Below are positions 45,174 through 53,974 of a stretch of 64,000 nucleotides of DNA, piece by piece. A program made the position numbers and the translations under genes. The DNA lies in assembly GCF_004146235.1 (NCBI RefSeq), contig NZ_SELO01000015.1, positions 1 to 64,000 of the forward strand, in the 5' to 3' direction. How positions within the stretch are numbered: the first letter of the stretch is position 1; every line of letters begins with the position of its first letter. The stretch is from Tropicimonas sp. IMCC6043 (GTDB taxonomy: Bacteria > Pseudomonadota > Alphaproteobacteria > Rhodobacterales > Rhodobacteraceae). The notes beneath the pieces were generated by a model. It made no database searches. It was given only the letters and a program-made list of their open reading frames with translations, and was not told where the DNA came from.

Positions 45174-45485
45174 ATGGTCAAGACCTATCCTGTGGTGGAG
45201 GCGGCTCCCGGTTCCACGCGCCAGGTTCTGTCGGATTCCCCCGACCTGATGATGGTGCGGTTCACTTTCGACACGGGCGCGGAAGGCGCGCTGCACAACC
45301 ACAGCCATGTGCAATCGACCTATGTGCATTCCGGACGGTTCCGCTTCACCATCGGAGAGGAGAGCTTCGAGGTCGGGCCCGGCGACAGTTTCGTGATCCC
45401 GTCGAACGCCGTGCATGGCTGCCGCTGCCTCGAGGCCGGTGCGCTCATCGACAGTTTCACCCCGCGCCGAGACGACTTCCTCTGA
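45174..45485 (+). CDS. kdgF: KdgF-like cupin (unsaturated uronate linearisation)
   Basis: A 103-residue single cupin with HNHSHVQSTYVHSGRFRFTIGEESFEVGPGD and a C-terminal PSNAVHGCRCLEAGALIDSFTPRRDDF. KdgF opens 4,5-unsaturated uronates from pectin or alginate lyases into 4-deoxy-L-threo-5-hexosulose uronate, feeding KduI. The metal-binding His residues are present. Position directly before kduI supports the assignment. Confidence 0.88.
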   Translation: MVKTYPVVEAAPGSTRQVLSDSPDLMMVRFTFDTGAEGALHNHSHVQSTYVHSGRFRFTIGEESFEVGPGDSFVIPSNAVHGCRCLEAGALIDSFTPRRDDFL

Positions 45486-45495
45486 AAGGTCTGCC

Positions 45496-46320
45496 ATGCT
45501 CACCGTCGAGACCCGCCACGCCATCGACCCGATCGCTGCAAGGGCGATGGATACTGCTGCACTCCGCAGCCATTTCCACGCCGGCGGGTTGTTCGCGGCG
45601 GGTGAGATCCGCCTTGTCTACACTCACTACGATCGCCTGATCCTCGGCGGTGTGGTGCCTGAAGGTGGCAGCCTCGTGCTCGACGCGGTGGCGGAGGCCG
45701 GCACCACCTCGATCCTCGACCGCCGCGAGATGGGAATCCTCAATATCGGCGGGCCTGGCGAGGTCGCGGCCGGCGGCGAGAGCTGGGCGATGCAGAAGGG
45801 CGAAATCCTCTACCTGCCGCTTGGCTCCGGCCCGGTGACTTTCTCCGGGCAGGGACGGTTCTACGTTACATCCGCGCCGGCTCACCGCGCGACTGAGGCG
45901 AAGCTGGTCACGCCCGAGATGGCCAACCGGTTGGAACTCGGCGCGCAGGAGAGCGTCAACCGCCGGTCGCTCCTGCAATTCATCCATCCCGACATCGTCG
46001 ACAGCTGCCAGCTGGTCATGGGCTACACGATCATCCACGAAGGCTCGGCCTGGAACACCATGCCCGCCCATACCCATGACCGCCGGATGGAGGCCTATCT
46101 CTATTTCGACATGGATCCCGCGCAGCGCGTCTTCCACCTGATGGGGCAGCCGCAGGAAACCCGCCACATCGTGATGGGGCCGGAGGAGGCGGTGATCTCG
46201 CCGCCCTGGTCGATCCATGCCGGCGCCGGCACCGGGGCCTACAGCTTTTGCTGGGTCATGGCAGGCGACAATGTCGATTTCACCGACATGGACATGGTCG
46301 CCATTGCTGACATGACCTGA
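45496..46320 (+). CDS. kduI: 5-dehydro-4-deoxy-D-glucuronate isomerase
   Basis: A 274-residue KduI of the cupin-like isomerase family. Metal ligands in PAHTHDRRMEAYLYFDM and the late PPWSIHAGAGT are intact. It converts 5-keto-4-deoxyuronate to 3-deoxy-D-glycero-2,5-hexodiulosonate. The next step enzyme KduD is not found nearby. Confidence 0.93.
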   Translation: MLTVETRHAIDPIAARAMDTAALRSHFHAGGLFAAGEIRLVYTHYDRLILGGVVPEGGSLVLDAVAEAGTTSILDRREMGILNIGGPGEVAAGGESWAMQKGEILYLPLGSGPVTFSGQGRFYVTSAPAHRATEAKLVTPEMANRLELGAQESVNRRSLLQFIHPDIVDSCQLVMGYTIIHEGSAWNTMPAHTHDRRMEAYLYFDMDPAQRVFHLMGQPQETRHIVMGPEEAVISPPWSIHAGAGTGAYSFCWVMAGDNVDFTDMDMVAIADMT

Positions 46321-46326
46321 GGATCG

Positions 46327-46417
46327 GGGGCGCTGCCCCTGTCGTCGCCTGCGCGACGACTTCCCCGGGAAATTTTCGAGCAGAAGAAGGCGACGGTCGT
46401 TTTCGGCGTCCGTCGCC
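46327..46417. repeat. Rhodobacteraceae-type intergenic GC-hairpin element
   Basis: The convergent gap after kduI holds an 8-bp perfect hairpin GTCGTCGC-CTGC-GCGACGAC (46341-46360) inside a GGGGGCGCTGCCCC ... TTCCCCGGG frame, followed by AAATTTTCGAGCAGAAGAAG and a second 8-bp stem GGCGACGG/CCGTCGCC (46389-46417). From memory, this arrangement is an abundant element in gene ends of Rhodobacteraceae; it may act as a terminator or transcript end stabiliser for both genes. Confidence 0.6.
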
Positions 46418-46441
46418 GGGATGCGTCCTCCGACCGTCTGG

Positions 46442-47662
46442 TCAGTCGTAGCTCCGGCGGTCCTCGATGACGATCCCGTCCTTCGGCAGGTCTCCCGGGG
46501 CCACGACCTCGACGGTGCCGCGCAGTTTCAGAAGGTCGTGGACATCCTCGCGATATTCCGTCCAGTCGCCGCCATCGGCCTCGATCTGGACGTGCAGCTT
46601 GTCCATCTCGCCTTCCCGCGTGACGATCACCCGCGCCTTGTAGACGTGGCTGTGGCGCGCCACCAGTGCGGCGACTTGCTCAGGGCGTACGAACATCCCC
46701 TTCACCTTGGTCGTCTGGTCGGCGCGGCCCATCCAGCCCTTGATCCGCGCATTGGTCCGCCCGCAGGGGCTCTCGCCGGGCAGCCAGGCCGACATGTCGC
46801 CGGTGGCGAAGCGGATCAGCGGATAATCGGGGTTGAGCGTGGTCACCAGCACCTCGCCGACCTCGCCCTCCTTCACCGGGTCACCGGTGCCGGGCGTGAC
46901 GATTTCCACGATCACCCCCTCGTCGACAATCATCCCCTCCATCGCCTCGCTCTCATAGGCGACGTTGCCGAGATCGGCGGTGGCGTAGCATTGCAGGCAG
47001 CTGATGCCGCGATCCGCGTATTCTTGCCGGAGAGAGGGGAAAAGCGCACCGCCCGAGACCACGGCGCGGGCGATCTTCAGCGTCTCGCCGAGCGCGTCGG
47101 CACGGTCCAGGATGACCTTCAGGAAGTCCGGCGTGCCGGAATAGGCCGTGGTGCCGACATCGACGGCCGCGCGCACTTGCAGGTCGGTCTGGCCGGTGCC
47201 GGCCGGCAGCACCGCCGCGCCCACCGCCCGCGCGCCGCTCTCGAACATCATCCCCGCCGGTGTCAGGTGGTAGCCGAAGCAGTTCTGCACGATCATGCCC
47301 TTGCCGATCCCGGCCGCGTGCAGGAAGCGCCCCATGCGCCACCAGTCCGCGCTGACCATGCCCGGCTCATAGAGCGGCCCTGGTGACTGGAAGACATGTG
47401 CGAAATCCTGCGCCGGCCGGGTGGTGAAGCCGCCAAACGGCTCGTCGGCCGACTGCTTGCCGTGAAGTTCAGATTTGCGAAGCACCGGAAGCTCGGCCAG
47501 CGCCTTCGGCCCGGTGATCCTTGCGGCGTCCACATCGGCAAGGCTGTTGGCATATCCCGGCAGCGCTCTGGCTGCGGCGATCTGTTTCGGCAGCGCCTCG
47601 GCCAGCGCCGCCGCCCGTTGGTCCGCCGTGCGCCGTTCCAGCGCGTCGAATGGCTTGCTCAT
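46442..47662 (-). CDS. Phenylacetate-CoA ligase-like AMP-binding enzyme
   Basis: A 406-residue adenylate-forming acyl-CoA ligase, of the phenylacetate-CoA ligase (PaaK) group: YSGTPDFLKVIL, GALFPSLRQEYADRGISCLQCYATADLGNVAYE, LIRFATGDMSAW and GRADQTTKVKGMFV are the characteristic blocks. Its substrate is not known; the other Paa genes are absent here, so aromatic catabolism is not proven. Convergent to kduI. Confidence 0.85.
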   Translation of the reverse strand: MSKPFDALERRTADQRAAALAEALPKQIAAARALPGYANSLADVDAARITGPKALAELPVLRKSELHGKQSADEPFGGFTTRPAQDFAHVFQSPGPLYEPGMVSADWWRMGRFLHAAGIGKGMIVQNCFGYHLTPAGMMFESGARAVGAAVLPAGTGQTDLQVRAAVDVGTTAYSGTPDFLKVILDRADALGETLKIARAVVSGGALFPSLRQEYADRGISCLQCYATADLGNVAYESEAMEGMIVDEGVIVEIVTPGTGDPVKEGEVGEVLVTTLNPDYPLIRFATGDMSAWLPGESPCGRTNARIKGWMGRADQTTKVKGMFVRPEQVAALVARHSHVYKARVIVTREGEMDKLHVQIEADGGDWTEYREDVHDLLKLRGTVEVVAPGDLPKDGIVIEDRRSYD

Positions 47663-47786
47663 GTCCCGTTCCTCCTCGCGCGTCGCCGTGTGCGGCGTGG
47701 CGCATGCTGTTCGGGGCGCATTTCACGCTGCCCGGGAGTCGATTGCAACCGCCGCCGGCGCATGGCTGCCATGGGCAGGCGAGGGG

Positions 47787-48686
47787 TCAGGCCGTCAGGC
47801 CCTCCGGCTCGGGCAGGCCGTTCGCCCGGCAGCAGGCGGTCACCGTGTTGGCCAAGAGGCAGGCGATGGTCATCGGGCCGACTCCGCCCGGGACCGGTGT
47901 GATGGCGCCGGCGACCTGCCGTGCCGCGGCGAAATCGACATCGCCCACCAGCCGGTCCTTGCCGCCCGGTTCCGCCGGCGGCATCCGGTTCATGCCCACA
48001 TCGATCACCGTCGCCCCAGGCTTGATCCAGTCGCCCTTGACCATCTCCGGCACGCCCACAGCGGCGACGAGGATGTCGGCGCGGCGCACCACTTCGGCGA
48101 GGTCACGCGTGCGGCTGTGGGTCATCGTCACCGTGCAGTTCTCGGCCAGCAGGAGCTGGGCCATCGGCTTGCCCACCAGGTTCGATCGCCCGATCACGAC
48201 GGCGTCGAGCCCGGTCAAATCGCCCCGCGCCTCGCGCAGCATCATCAGGCAGCCAAGCGGCGTGCAGGAGACCATCGCCTCCTGCCCGGTGGCAAGTCGG
48301 CCGGCATTGGTCACGCTCAGCCCGTCCACATCCTTGTCCGGGTCGATCCGGGCAACGATGTCGCGTTCCGACAGATGGCGCGGCACCGGGAACTGACAGA
48401 GGATGCCGTGTACCTCCGGGTCGTCGTTGAGCCTGTCGATCAGCGCATAGAGGTCGGCCTCGGAGACATCGGCGGGAAGCCGATGCGCGAAGCTTTTCAT
48501 GCCCACGTCGACCGTCAGCTTCTCCTTGGAGCGGACATAGACCTGGCTCGCCGGATCCTCGCCGACCAGCACAACCGCCAGGCCCGGCGTGATCCCATGA
48601 TCCGCCTTGAGCCGCGCCACGTGGCTCGCCACCGTCTCGCGCAGGCCGGCCGCAAAAGCCTTGCCGTCGATGATCTCTGCACTCAT
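47787..48686 (-). CDS. folD: Methylene-THF dehydrogenase/cyclohydrolase FolD
   Basis: A 299-residue bifunctional FolD. Key residues: Tyr and Lys in [10 protein letters not shown], Gln in GILCQFPVP and Asp in KDVDGL; these three positions match the FolD catalytic set. The CQFPVPRH motif departs from the usual VQLPLPxH and DVDGL from DVDGF. NADP site: [19 protein letters not shown]. It moves one-carbon units between methylene- and formyl-THF; fhs is nearby. Start overlaps the chorismate mutase stop. Confidence 0.9.
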   Translation of the reverse strand: MSAEIIDGKAFAAGLRETVASHVARLKADHGITPGLAVVLVGEDPASQVYVRSKEKLTVDVGMKSFAHRLPADVSEADLYALIDRLNDDPEVHGILCQFPVPRHLSERDIVARIDPDKDVDGLSVTNAGRLATGQEAMVSCTPLGCLMMLREARGDLTGLDAVVIGRSNLVGKPMAQLLLAENCTVTMTHSRTRDLAEVVRRADILVAAVGVPEMVKGDWIKPGATVIDVGMNRMPPAEPGGKDRLVGDVDFAAARQVAGAITPVPGGVGPMTIACLLANTVTACCRANGLPEPEGLTA

Positions 48687-49018
48687 GCGTCTTCGCTCCT
48701 GTCGATTCCTGATGTCGCGTCCGGCCCCAGCACCCGCGCCTCGCGGTCAATCGACCAGTCGATCAGCCGCCGCCAGAGCGCTTCGGCCAGATCGGGGTCC
48801 AGCCCGATCTCGGTCGCCCTCCCCCGGACGCTCTCGACCACCTCTTCGACCCTCCACTCGATCCGTGCCGGCAAACCCTCTCCGAGCTTCAACTCAGCCG
48901 CGCGGTCGATATAGCCCGCGCGGGCGGTCAGCAATGCGACCAGTTCGGCGTCGAGCATGTCGATCTGCTGGCGCAGCTCGGTCATGCTGCGGCAGTCTTC
49001 GGGGGCGAGGCGGGTCAT
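48683..49018 (-). CDS. Chorismate mutase, AroQ class
   Basis: A 111-residue all-helical chorismate mutase (AroQ alpha): helix 1 [30 protein letters not shown] with the active-site Arg/Lys, and later [35 protein letters not shown]. Converts chorismate to prephenate. It sits in one transcript with folD (four-base overlap), an arrangement without obvious metabolic link. Confidence 0.85.
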   Translation of the reverse strand: MTRLAPEDCRSMTELRQQIDMLDAELVALLTARAGYIDRAAELKLGEGLPARIEWRVEEVVESVRGRATEIGLDPDLAEALWRRLIDWSIDREARVLGPDATSGIDRSEDA

Positions 49019-49071
49019 CCTCGGGACCTCCTGCGGTTCCGTGACCCCGCGAGGGATATACGTCCTGCGGC

Positions 49072-50748
49072 TCAGAACAACCCTTCAATCTCGCCTGCGT
49101 CATTCAGCCGGATCGCCTCGGCCGACGGGACCCGCGGCAGGCCGGGCATCGTCATGATCTCGCCGCAGATCGCCACGACGAAGCCGGCGCCCGCCGCAAG
49201 CCGCACCTCGCGGACCGGCACGCCGTGACCAGTGGGCGCGCCGCGCAGGTTCGGATCGGTCGAAAAGCTATATTGCGTCTTGGCCATGCAGATCGGCAGG
49301 TTGCCATAGCCTTGCGCCTCCCACTGGCGAAGCTGGTCGCGGATCTTCTTGTCGGCCAGCACCTCGCTGGCGTGGTAGATCCGTTTCGCGATCGTCTCGA
49401 TCTTCTGAAAGAGCGGCATCTCGTCGGCATAGAGCGGGGCGAATTGCGCAGCGCCAGAATCGGCGATCTCAGCCACGCGGGTCGCCAGTTCTTCGGTCCC
49501 TTCCGAACCGAGCTCCCAGTGACGGCAGAGAATGGCGTCGGCCCCCTGGGTTCCGACAAAGGCCCGGACGGCGGCGATCTCGGCCTCGGTGTCACTGGCG
49601 AAATGGTTGATCGCCACCACGACCGGCACGCCGAAGCTCTTCACATTCGCGATGTGGCGGCCCAGATTGGGGCAGCCCGAGGTGACCGCGGCGACATTCT
49701 CTGCCCCAAGATCGCCCCGCGCCACGCCGCCATTCATCTTCAGCGCCCGGATCGTCGCCACGATCACCACCGCGTCGGGCGCGAGCCCTGCCTTGCGGCA
49801 TTTGATGTTCATGAACTTCTCGGCGCCGAGGTCGGCACCGAAGCCTGCCTCGGTCACCACGTAGTCGGCGAGTTTCAGCGCCGTCCTGGTGGCAATGACC
49901 GAGTTGCAGCCATGCGCGATATTGGCGAACGGTCCGCCATGGACAAAGGCGGGCGTGTGTTCGAGCGTCTGCACGAGGTTGGGCTGCATGGCGTCCTTCA
50001 GGAGCACGGTCATCGCGCCATCGGCCTTCAGGTCTCGCGCCCGGATCGGCTCGCGCGCGCGGGTGTAGGCGACGATGATCGATCCGAGTCGCGCCTGCAG
50101 GTCGTCGAGGTTGTCCGCGAGGCAAAGGCAGGCCATCACCTCGGAGGCCACCGTGATGTCGAAGCCGGTCTGGCGCGGAAAGCCGTTGGCGACGCCGCCG
50201 AGCGAGGTCACCACGTCGCGAAGCGCGCGGTCGTTCATGTCGACGACCCGCCGCCAGGTCACCCGCCGTTCATCTATTCCGAGTTCGTTTCCCCAGTAGA
50301 TGTGGTTGTCGATCAGAGCCGCGAGCAGGTTGTGCGCTGAGGTGATGGCGTGGAAATCGCCCGTGAAATGGAGGTTCATTTCCTCCATCGGAACCACCTG
50401 CGCGTATCCGCCACCGGCTGCGCCGCCCTTCATGCCGAAACAGGGGCCAAGTGACGCCTCGCGGATACAGATCGCCGCCTTGCGGCCGATCCGGCTGAAA
50501 CCGTCGCCGAGGCCGACTGTTGTCGTCGTCTTGCCCTCGCCGGCGGGGGTGGGGTTGATCGCGGTGACAAGGATGAGCTTGCCATCGGGCCGATCCTTGA
50601 GGCTTTCGATGAATTCCTGTCCGACCTTTGCCTTGTCATGCCCGTAGGGCACCAGGTGATCCGCGGGGATGCCGAGTGTCGCGCCAATCTCCTGGATCGG
50701 TTTCTTTGCCGCCGCGCGGGCAATATCGATGTCGGTCAGATGGCTCAT
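49072..50748 (-). CDS. fhs: Formate-tetrahydrofolate ligase
   Basis: A 558-residue formyltetrahydrofolate synthetase: P-loop [18 protein letters not shown] near residue 64, and blocks such as [35 protein letters not shown] and [21 protein letters not shown]. Makes formyl-THF from formate. Start ATG 50748 with GGAGG about eight bases before. With folD it can supply or oxidise formate-derived one-carbon units. Confidence 0.96.
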   Translation of the reverse strand: MSHLTDIDIARAAAKKPIQEIGATLGIPADHLVPYGHDKAKVGQEFIESLKDRPDGKLILVTAINPTPAGEGKTTTTVGLGDGFSRIGRKAAICIREASLGPCFGMKGGAAGGGYAQVVPMEEMNLHFTGDFHAITSAHNLLAALIDNHIYWGNELGIDERRVTWRRVVDMNDRALRDVVTSLGGVANGFPRQTGFDITVASEVMACLCLADNLDDLQARLGSIIVAYTRAREPIRARDLKADGAMTVLLKDAMQPNLVQTLEHTPAFVHGGPFANIAHGCNSVIATRTALKLADYVVTEAGFGADLGAEKFMNIKCRKAGLAPDAVVIVATIRALKMNGGVARGDLGAENVAAVTSGCPNLGRHIANVKSFGVPVVVAINHFASDTEAEIAAVRAFVGTQGADAILCRHWELGSEGTEELATRVAEIADSGAAQFAPLYADEMPLFQKIETIAKRIYHASEVLADKKIRDQLRQWEAQGYGNLPICMAKTQYSFSTDPNLRGAPTGHGVPVREVRLAAGAGFVVAICGEIMTMPGLPRVPSAEAIRLNDAGEIEGLF

Positions 50749-50869
50749 GGCGATTCCTCCTCCGCGGTTCCGGCACTGGCTTAAACCGCTCTTAGCCGCG
50801 CGGCCATGGGCCGGTGGGGGGGATTGCGACATTTGGAGCGCCGGGAGCGGCACCGGCGGGATGCCGGGC

Positions 50870-51646
50870 TCAACCGGGGCGGGTCAGTGTGAAGAAGAGG
50901 CGGCGGAACGGGTAAAGCACAGTGCCGTCGGGCTGAGAGGGGTATTGATCGGCAAGTGCCGCGTCCACGGCGACAAGGAAGGTCTCCGTCTCTGCCTCCG
51001 TCAGCTTTTCGAGGATCGGCCGCGCCACGGTCGATTGCGAGAAGAGGCGGATCGGGTGCCCCTCCCGGCTTGGCTCCAGCCGCTGGTAATAAACGGTCTC
51101 CCAAAGTGACAGCGCGCCGAGCGGGGCGAGGACGGTCGCGTACTCCTCTGGCTCGGCGACCGGCGAGGTCCAGTCGGACCAGTCGAACCGGTCGGGAAAG
51201 AGCGCAGCCGAAAGCTCGCGCAACACCATCTGGGCGCGCGCCATGCCCTGCCGCGGCATCTGCACCGCCAGTACGCCGCCGGGTGCGAGTTCGCGCGCCA
51301 ACCTCGGAAGGTGGTATCCGTGTTCTGGCAGCCATTGCAGCGCCGCGTTGGAATAGATCAGTGCGGGGCGCCGGTCGGGGATCCACTGCGCGATATCGGA
51401 CTGCTCCAGCCTCTGATAGGCGGACTCGGCGCGTGCCCTCTCCAGCATGGCGGGGGACGAATCGATGCCGATGAGCCGGTGCCCCTGGAAGCGGGCGGCC
51501 ATCGCTGGGCCGAGATTTCCCGCTCCGCATCCGAGATCGACCACGTCACCGTCGGGCAGTGCCGGCACGGCGGCCAGAAGATCGAGCGCCGGACGCAGGC
51601 GCAGGTCGGCAAAATCGAGATAGTGCGCCGCGTTCCAATCATCCAT
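50870..51646 (-). CDS. tam: Trans-aconitate 2-methyltransferase-like protein
   Basis: A 258-residue class I methyltransferase that resembles Tam: start [24 protein letters not shown], motif [13 protein letters not shown], then [15 protein letters not shown] and a C-terminal half with Tam-like PYDFRR-like YPFRRLFF. Tam methylates trans-aconitate, a spontaneous inhibitor of aconitase. Start ATG 51646 chosen because the family begins there. Confidence 0.82.
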   Translation of the reverse strand: MDDWNAAHYLDFADLRLRPALDLLAAVPALPDGDVVDLGCGAGNLGPAMAARFQGHRLIGIDSSPAMLERARAESAYQRLEQSDIAQWIPDRRPALIYSNAALQWLPEHGYHLPRLARELAPGGVLAVQMPRQGMARAQMVLRELSAALFPDRFDWSDWTSPVAEPEEYATVLAPLGALSLWETVYYQRLEPSREGHPIRLFSQSTVARPILEKLTEAETETFLVAVDAALADQYPSQPDGTVLYPFRRLFFTLTRPG

Positions 51647-51917
51647 GTTTTCTACCTTCCCTCTGGTTCCGCGCAGCACGGTAGCGCGATTTCGGCGGCC
51701 GGGAAATGTGGCAGGCGGCGCGGCCTCAATCCCGTCCAACGGGGCCTCGCCGGCTGTGGCGCTCTTCCGCCGCTGAGATTTCAACTTGCGTGACGAGCCG
51801 TCATTAAGCTGTTAAATTAGGCGTGTAGCGCAGCGGGACTGCGTGAAAGCGGGGGGTCGACGATGTCGGCGCGATGGCCGATAAAGACGCAGTTCCGTGA
51901 AGTCCTTGGGGTAAACC

Positions 51918-52793
51918 ATGCGAGAGAGATTTGATCCCCTGATCGCGGAACGGGCCGCGTGGCTCTTTGCGGACAATTTCTTCTGCCGCAATGCGCGCCG
52001 CGTCCTCGACCGGGTTCTCAGCTATGATCGGACGGTGGAGATCGCGACGCTGCTGCGCGACGAGCCGAACGACGTGATCATGCGCCATATGGCAGACATG
52101 ATCGCGCGGGACGTTCAGATCTCGGGGCTCGAGAACGTGCCCGCCGAGGGTCCGGCACTGATCGTGGCCAATCACCCCACCGGAATCGCTGACGGCATCA
52201 TCATGTGGCACGCGGTGACTCAGCGCCGCAAGGATCCGTTCTTTTACGCCAATTCGGACATCCTGCGTGTGATGCCGCAGATGGAAACCATGATCGCGCC
52301 GGTCGAATGGCGGCTTGAGCGCCGCAGCCATGCGAAGACCCGCGAAACAATGGCTTACACCCGCAAGGCCATCGAGGCCGGGCGGATCGGCGTCATCTTC
52401 CCGTCCGGCCGGCTCGCCAAGCGCCGCTGGCTCAAGCTGCATGAACGCGAGTGGATGGCCTCCGCGGCGATGATCGCGCGCAAGTGGGAACTCGACGTGA
52501 TCCCGGTCAACGTGCGCGCCCGCAACTCGGCGCTGTTCTATCTCTTCGACCTGATCCACCCGAGCCTGCGCGACATTACGCTGTTCCACGAGACGCTTAA
52601 CAAGGACCGGCAGCCCTATCGGCTGAATTTCGGCCGGCCGATCCCGGCAAGCGCGCTGTCGACGAACTCGAACGAGGCGATCGAACAGCTCAAGACGGCG
52701 ACGTTGCGGCTGGGCGGGCGCCACGCGCCGACCGTCTCTCTGGCGGAGATGACACGGCGGCCCCGCTGGGTGCGTTCGACACTCTCGGCCTGA
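51918..52793 (+). CDS. Lysophospholipid acyltransferase-type protein
   Basis: A 291-residue acyltransferase of the PlsC family. The HX4D motif is NHPTGIAD (residues about 85-92) and the second block is GVIFPSGRLAKRR, similar to PEG boxes in glycerolipid acyltransferases. No membrane segment is obvious, which is unusual for a standard PlsC. It may acylate a lysolipid such as lyso-ornithine lipid or lysophosphatidate. Divergent from tam, with 271 intervening bases. Confidence 0.85.
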   Translation: MRERFDPLIAERAAWLFADNFFCRNARRVLDRVLSYDRTVEIATLLRDEPNDVIMRHMADMIARDVQISGLENVPAEGPALIVANHPTGIADGIIMWHAVTQRRKDPFFYANSDILRVMPQMETMIAPVEWRLERRSHAKTRETMAYTRKAIEAGRIGVIFPSGRLAKRRWLKLHEREWMASAAMIARKWELDVIPVNVRARNSALFYLFDLIHPSLRDITLFHETLNKDRQPYRLNFGRPIPASALSTNSNEAIEQLKTATLRLGGRHAPTVSLAEMTRRPRWVRSTLSA

Positions 52794-52845
52794 GGCTGCT
52801 GTCGCCCCACCTGTCGCCCGGAGATCCTGTTCCGGAAACAAAAAA

Positions 52846-52871
52846 AACGCCGCCCGAATCCAGGCGGCGTT
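52846..52871 (-). terminator. Rho-independent terminator after rpoH
   Basis: AACGCCGCC and GGCGGCGTT (9 bp, 52846-52854 and 52863-52871) with an eight-base loop. On the minus strand the stem is followed by a run of eight T residues; on the plus strand TTCTTTC follows. It lies between convergent acyltransferase and rpoH and probably serves both. Confidence 0.88.
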
Positions 52872-52889
52872 CTTTCAAGCGGTCCGGCC

Positions 52890-53786
52890 TTACGCCGGTG
52901 TCAGAATACCCTTTTCGCGCGCCAGTTCCTTCATCCGCTTCTGCAGCTTCTCGAAGGCCCGCACCTCGATCTGGCGGATGCGCTCGCGGCTCACGTCATA
53001 CTGGCCCGACAGTTCCTCCAGCGTCACCGGCGGTTCGGCGAGCCGGCGTTGCGTGAGGATGTCCTTCTCTCGGTCGTTCAGCGCTTCCATCGCCTCCAGT
53101 AGCAGGTCGCGGCGCACTGCCATCTCGTTACTCTCGGCATATTGCGTGGCCTGGTCGGCGGACTCGTCCTCGAGCCAGTCCTGCCATTGCGTCGAGGTAT
53201 CGCCGTCCGAGCCCACCATCGCGTTGAGCGAGGCGTCGCCTCCCGAGAGGCGGCGGTTCATCGAGATCACTTCTTCCTCGGTGACTCCGAGGTCGTTGGC
53301 GATCCGCTCCACGTTCTCGGGCCGCATGTCGCCCTCCTCGAGCGCGCCGATGCGCGACTTGGCCTTGCGCAAGTTGAAGAACAACTTCTTCTGCGCCGAG
53401 GTCGTGCCGAGCTTCACCAGGCTCCAGGAGCGCAGGATGTATTCCTGGATCGCCGCCCGGATCCACCACATCGCATAGGTCGCCAGCCGGAAGCCCTTTT
53501 CCGGGTCGAAGCGCTTGACCGCCTGCATCAGGCCTACATTCGCCTCCGAAATCACCTCCGCCTGCGGCAGACCGTAACCGCGGTAGCCCATGGCGATCTT
53601 GGCGGCGAGCCGCAGATGCGAGGTCACCATCTTATGCGCCGCCTCGGCGTCCTGATGGTCGACCCAGCGTTTGGCCAGCATGTATTCTTCTTCCGGCTCC
53701 AGCATCGGGAACTTGCGGATTTCCTGGAGATAGCGGTTCAGCCCCTGTTCCGGGGACGGGGCCGGAAGCTTCGCAACATTGCTCAT
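52890..53786 (-). CDS. rpoH: RNA polymerase sigma-32 factor RpoH
   Basis: A 298-residue heat-shock sigma factor. Region 2 FPMLEPEEEYMLAKRWVDHQDAEAAHKMVTSHLRLAAKIAMGYRGYG and FRLATYAMWWIRAAIQEYILRSWSLVKLGTT (the RpoH-box region follows as QKKLFFNLRKAKSRI). Region 4.2 ends LEELSGQYDVSRERIRQIEVRAFEKLQKRM. Start ATG 53786 has GGAAGGG about eight bases upstream. Rhodobacteraceae often encode two RpoH; which this is cannot be told. Confidence 0.95.
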   Translation of the reverse strand: MSNVAKLPAPSPEQGLNRYLQEIRKFPMLEPEEEYMLAKRWVDHQDAEAAHKMVTSHLRLAAKIAMGYRGYGLPQAEVISEANVGLMQAVKRFDPEKGFRLATYAMWWIRAAIQEYILRSWSLVKLGTTSAQKKLFFNLRKAKSRIGALEEGDMRPENVERIANDLGVTEEEVISMNRRLSGGDASLNAMVGSDGDTSTQWQDWLEDESADQATQYAESNEMAVRRDLLLEAMEALNDREKDILTQRRLAEPPVTLEELSGQYDVSRERIRQIEVRAFEKLQKRMKELAREKGILTPA

Positions 53787-53840
53787 CTTGTCCCTTCCGT
53801 TCATTGGACTGGCTGCGCGCGGGGTGCAGCCCTTTAACCT

Positions 53841-53870
53841 ATTATCTAATTTCTAAACTGTTCGGTTCAA
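53841..53870 (-). promoter_or_regulatory. Probable sigma-70 promoter for rpoH
   Basis: On the minus strand TTGAAC (53870-53865) and GATAAT (53846-53841) are separated by 18 bases. The -35 region also reads CTTGAA, the sigma-32 -35 core, but no CCCAT-type -10 is seen at the right distance. Start point would be near 53834, about 50 bases before the rpoH ATG. Confidence 0.6.
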
Positions 53871-53974
53871 GTGCGGCCGGCGCGCTGCCGATGTGCAGAA
53901 ATATGCGGGTCTGTGCCCGTAATGCTCAGTATACGCCCCGGCGGCCGAAAGGCACAGGGAGGAGTGGGAATGTT

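Noticed and set aside
43650-45524. Minus-strand open frame of about 620 codons
   Set aside because: Antisense to dctQ, dctM and kdgF; its Asp/His/Arg-rich translation is a typical mirror of a membrane protein gene.
47787-48686. FolD judged non-functional because of its unusual motif
   Set aside because: Tyr, Lys, Gln and Asp of the catalytic set are retained, so loss of function is not supported; only the flanking residues differ.
51647-51917. Riboswitch or promoter with TTGCGT before the acyltransferase gene
   Set aside because: TTGCGT has no convincing -10 at a standard distance; no conserved riboswitch fold recognised.
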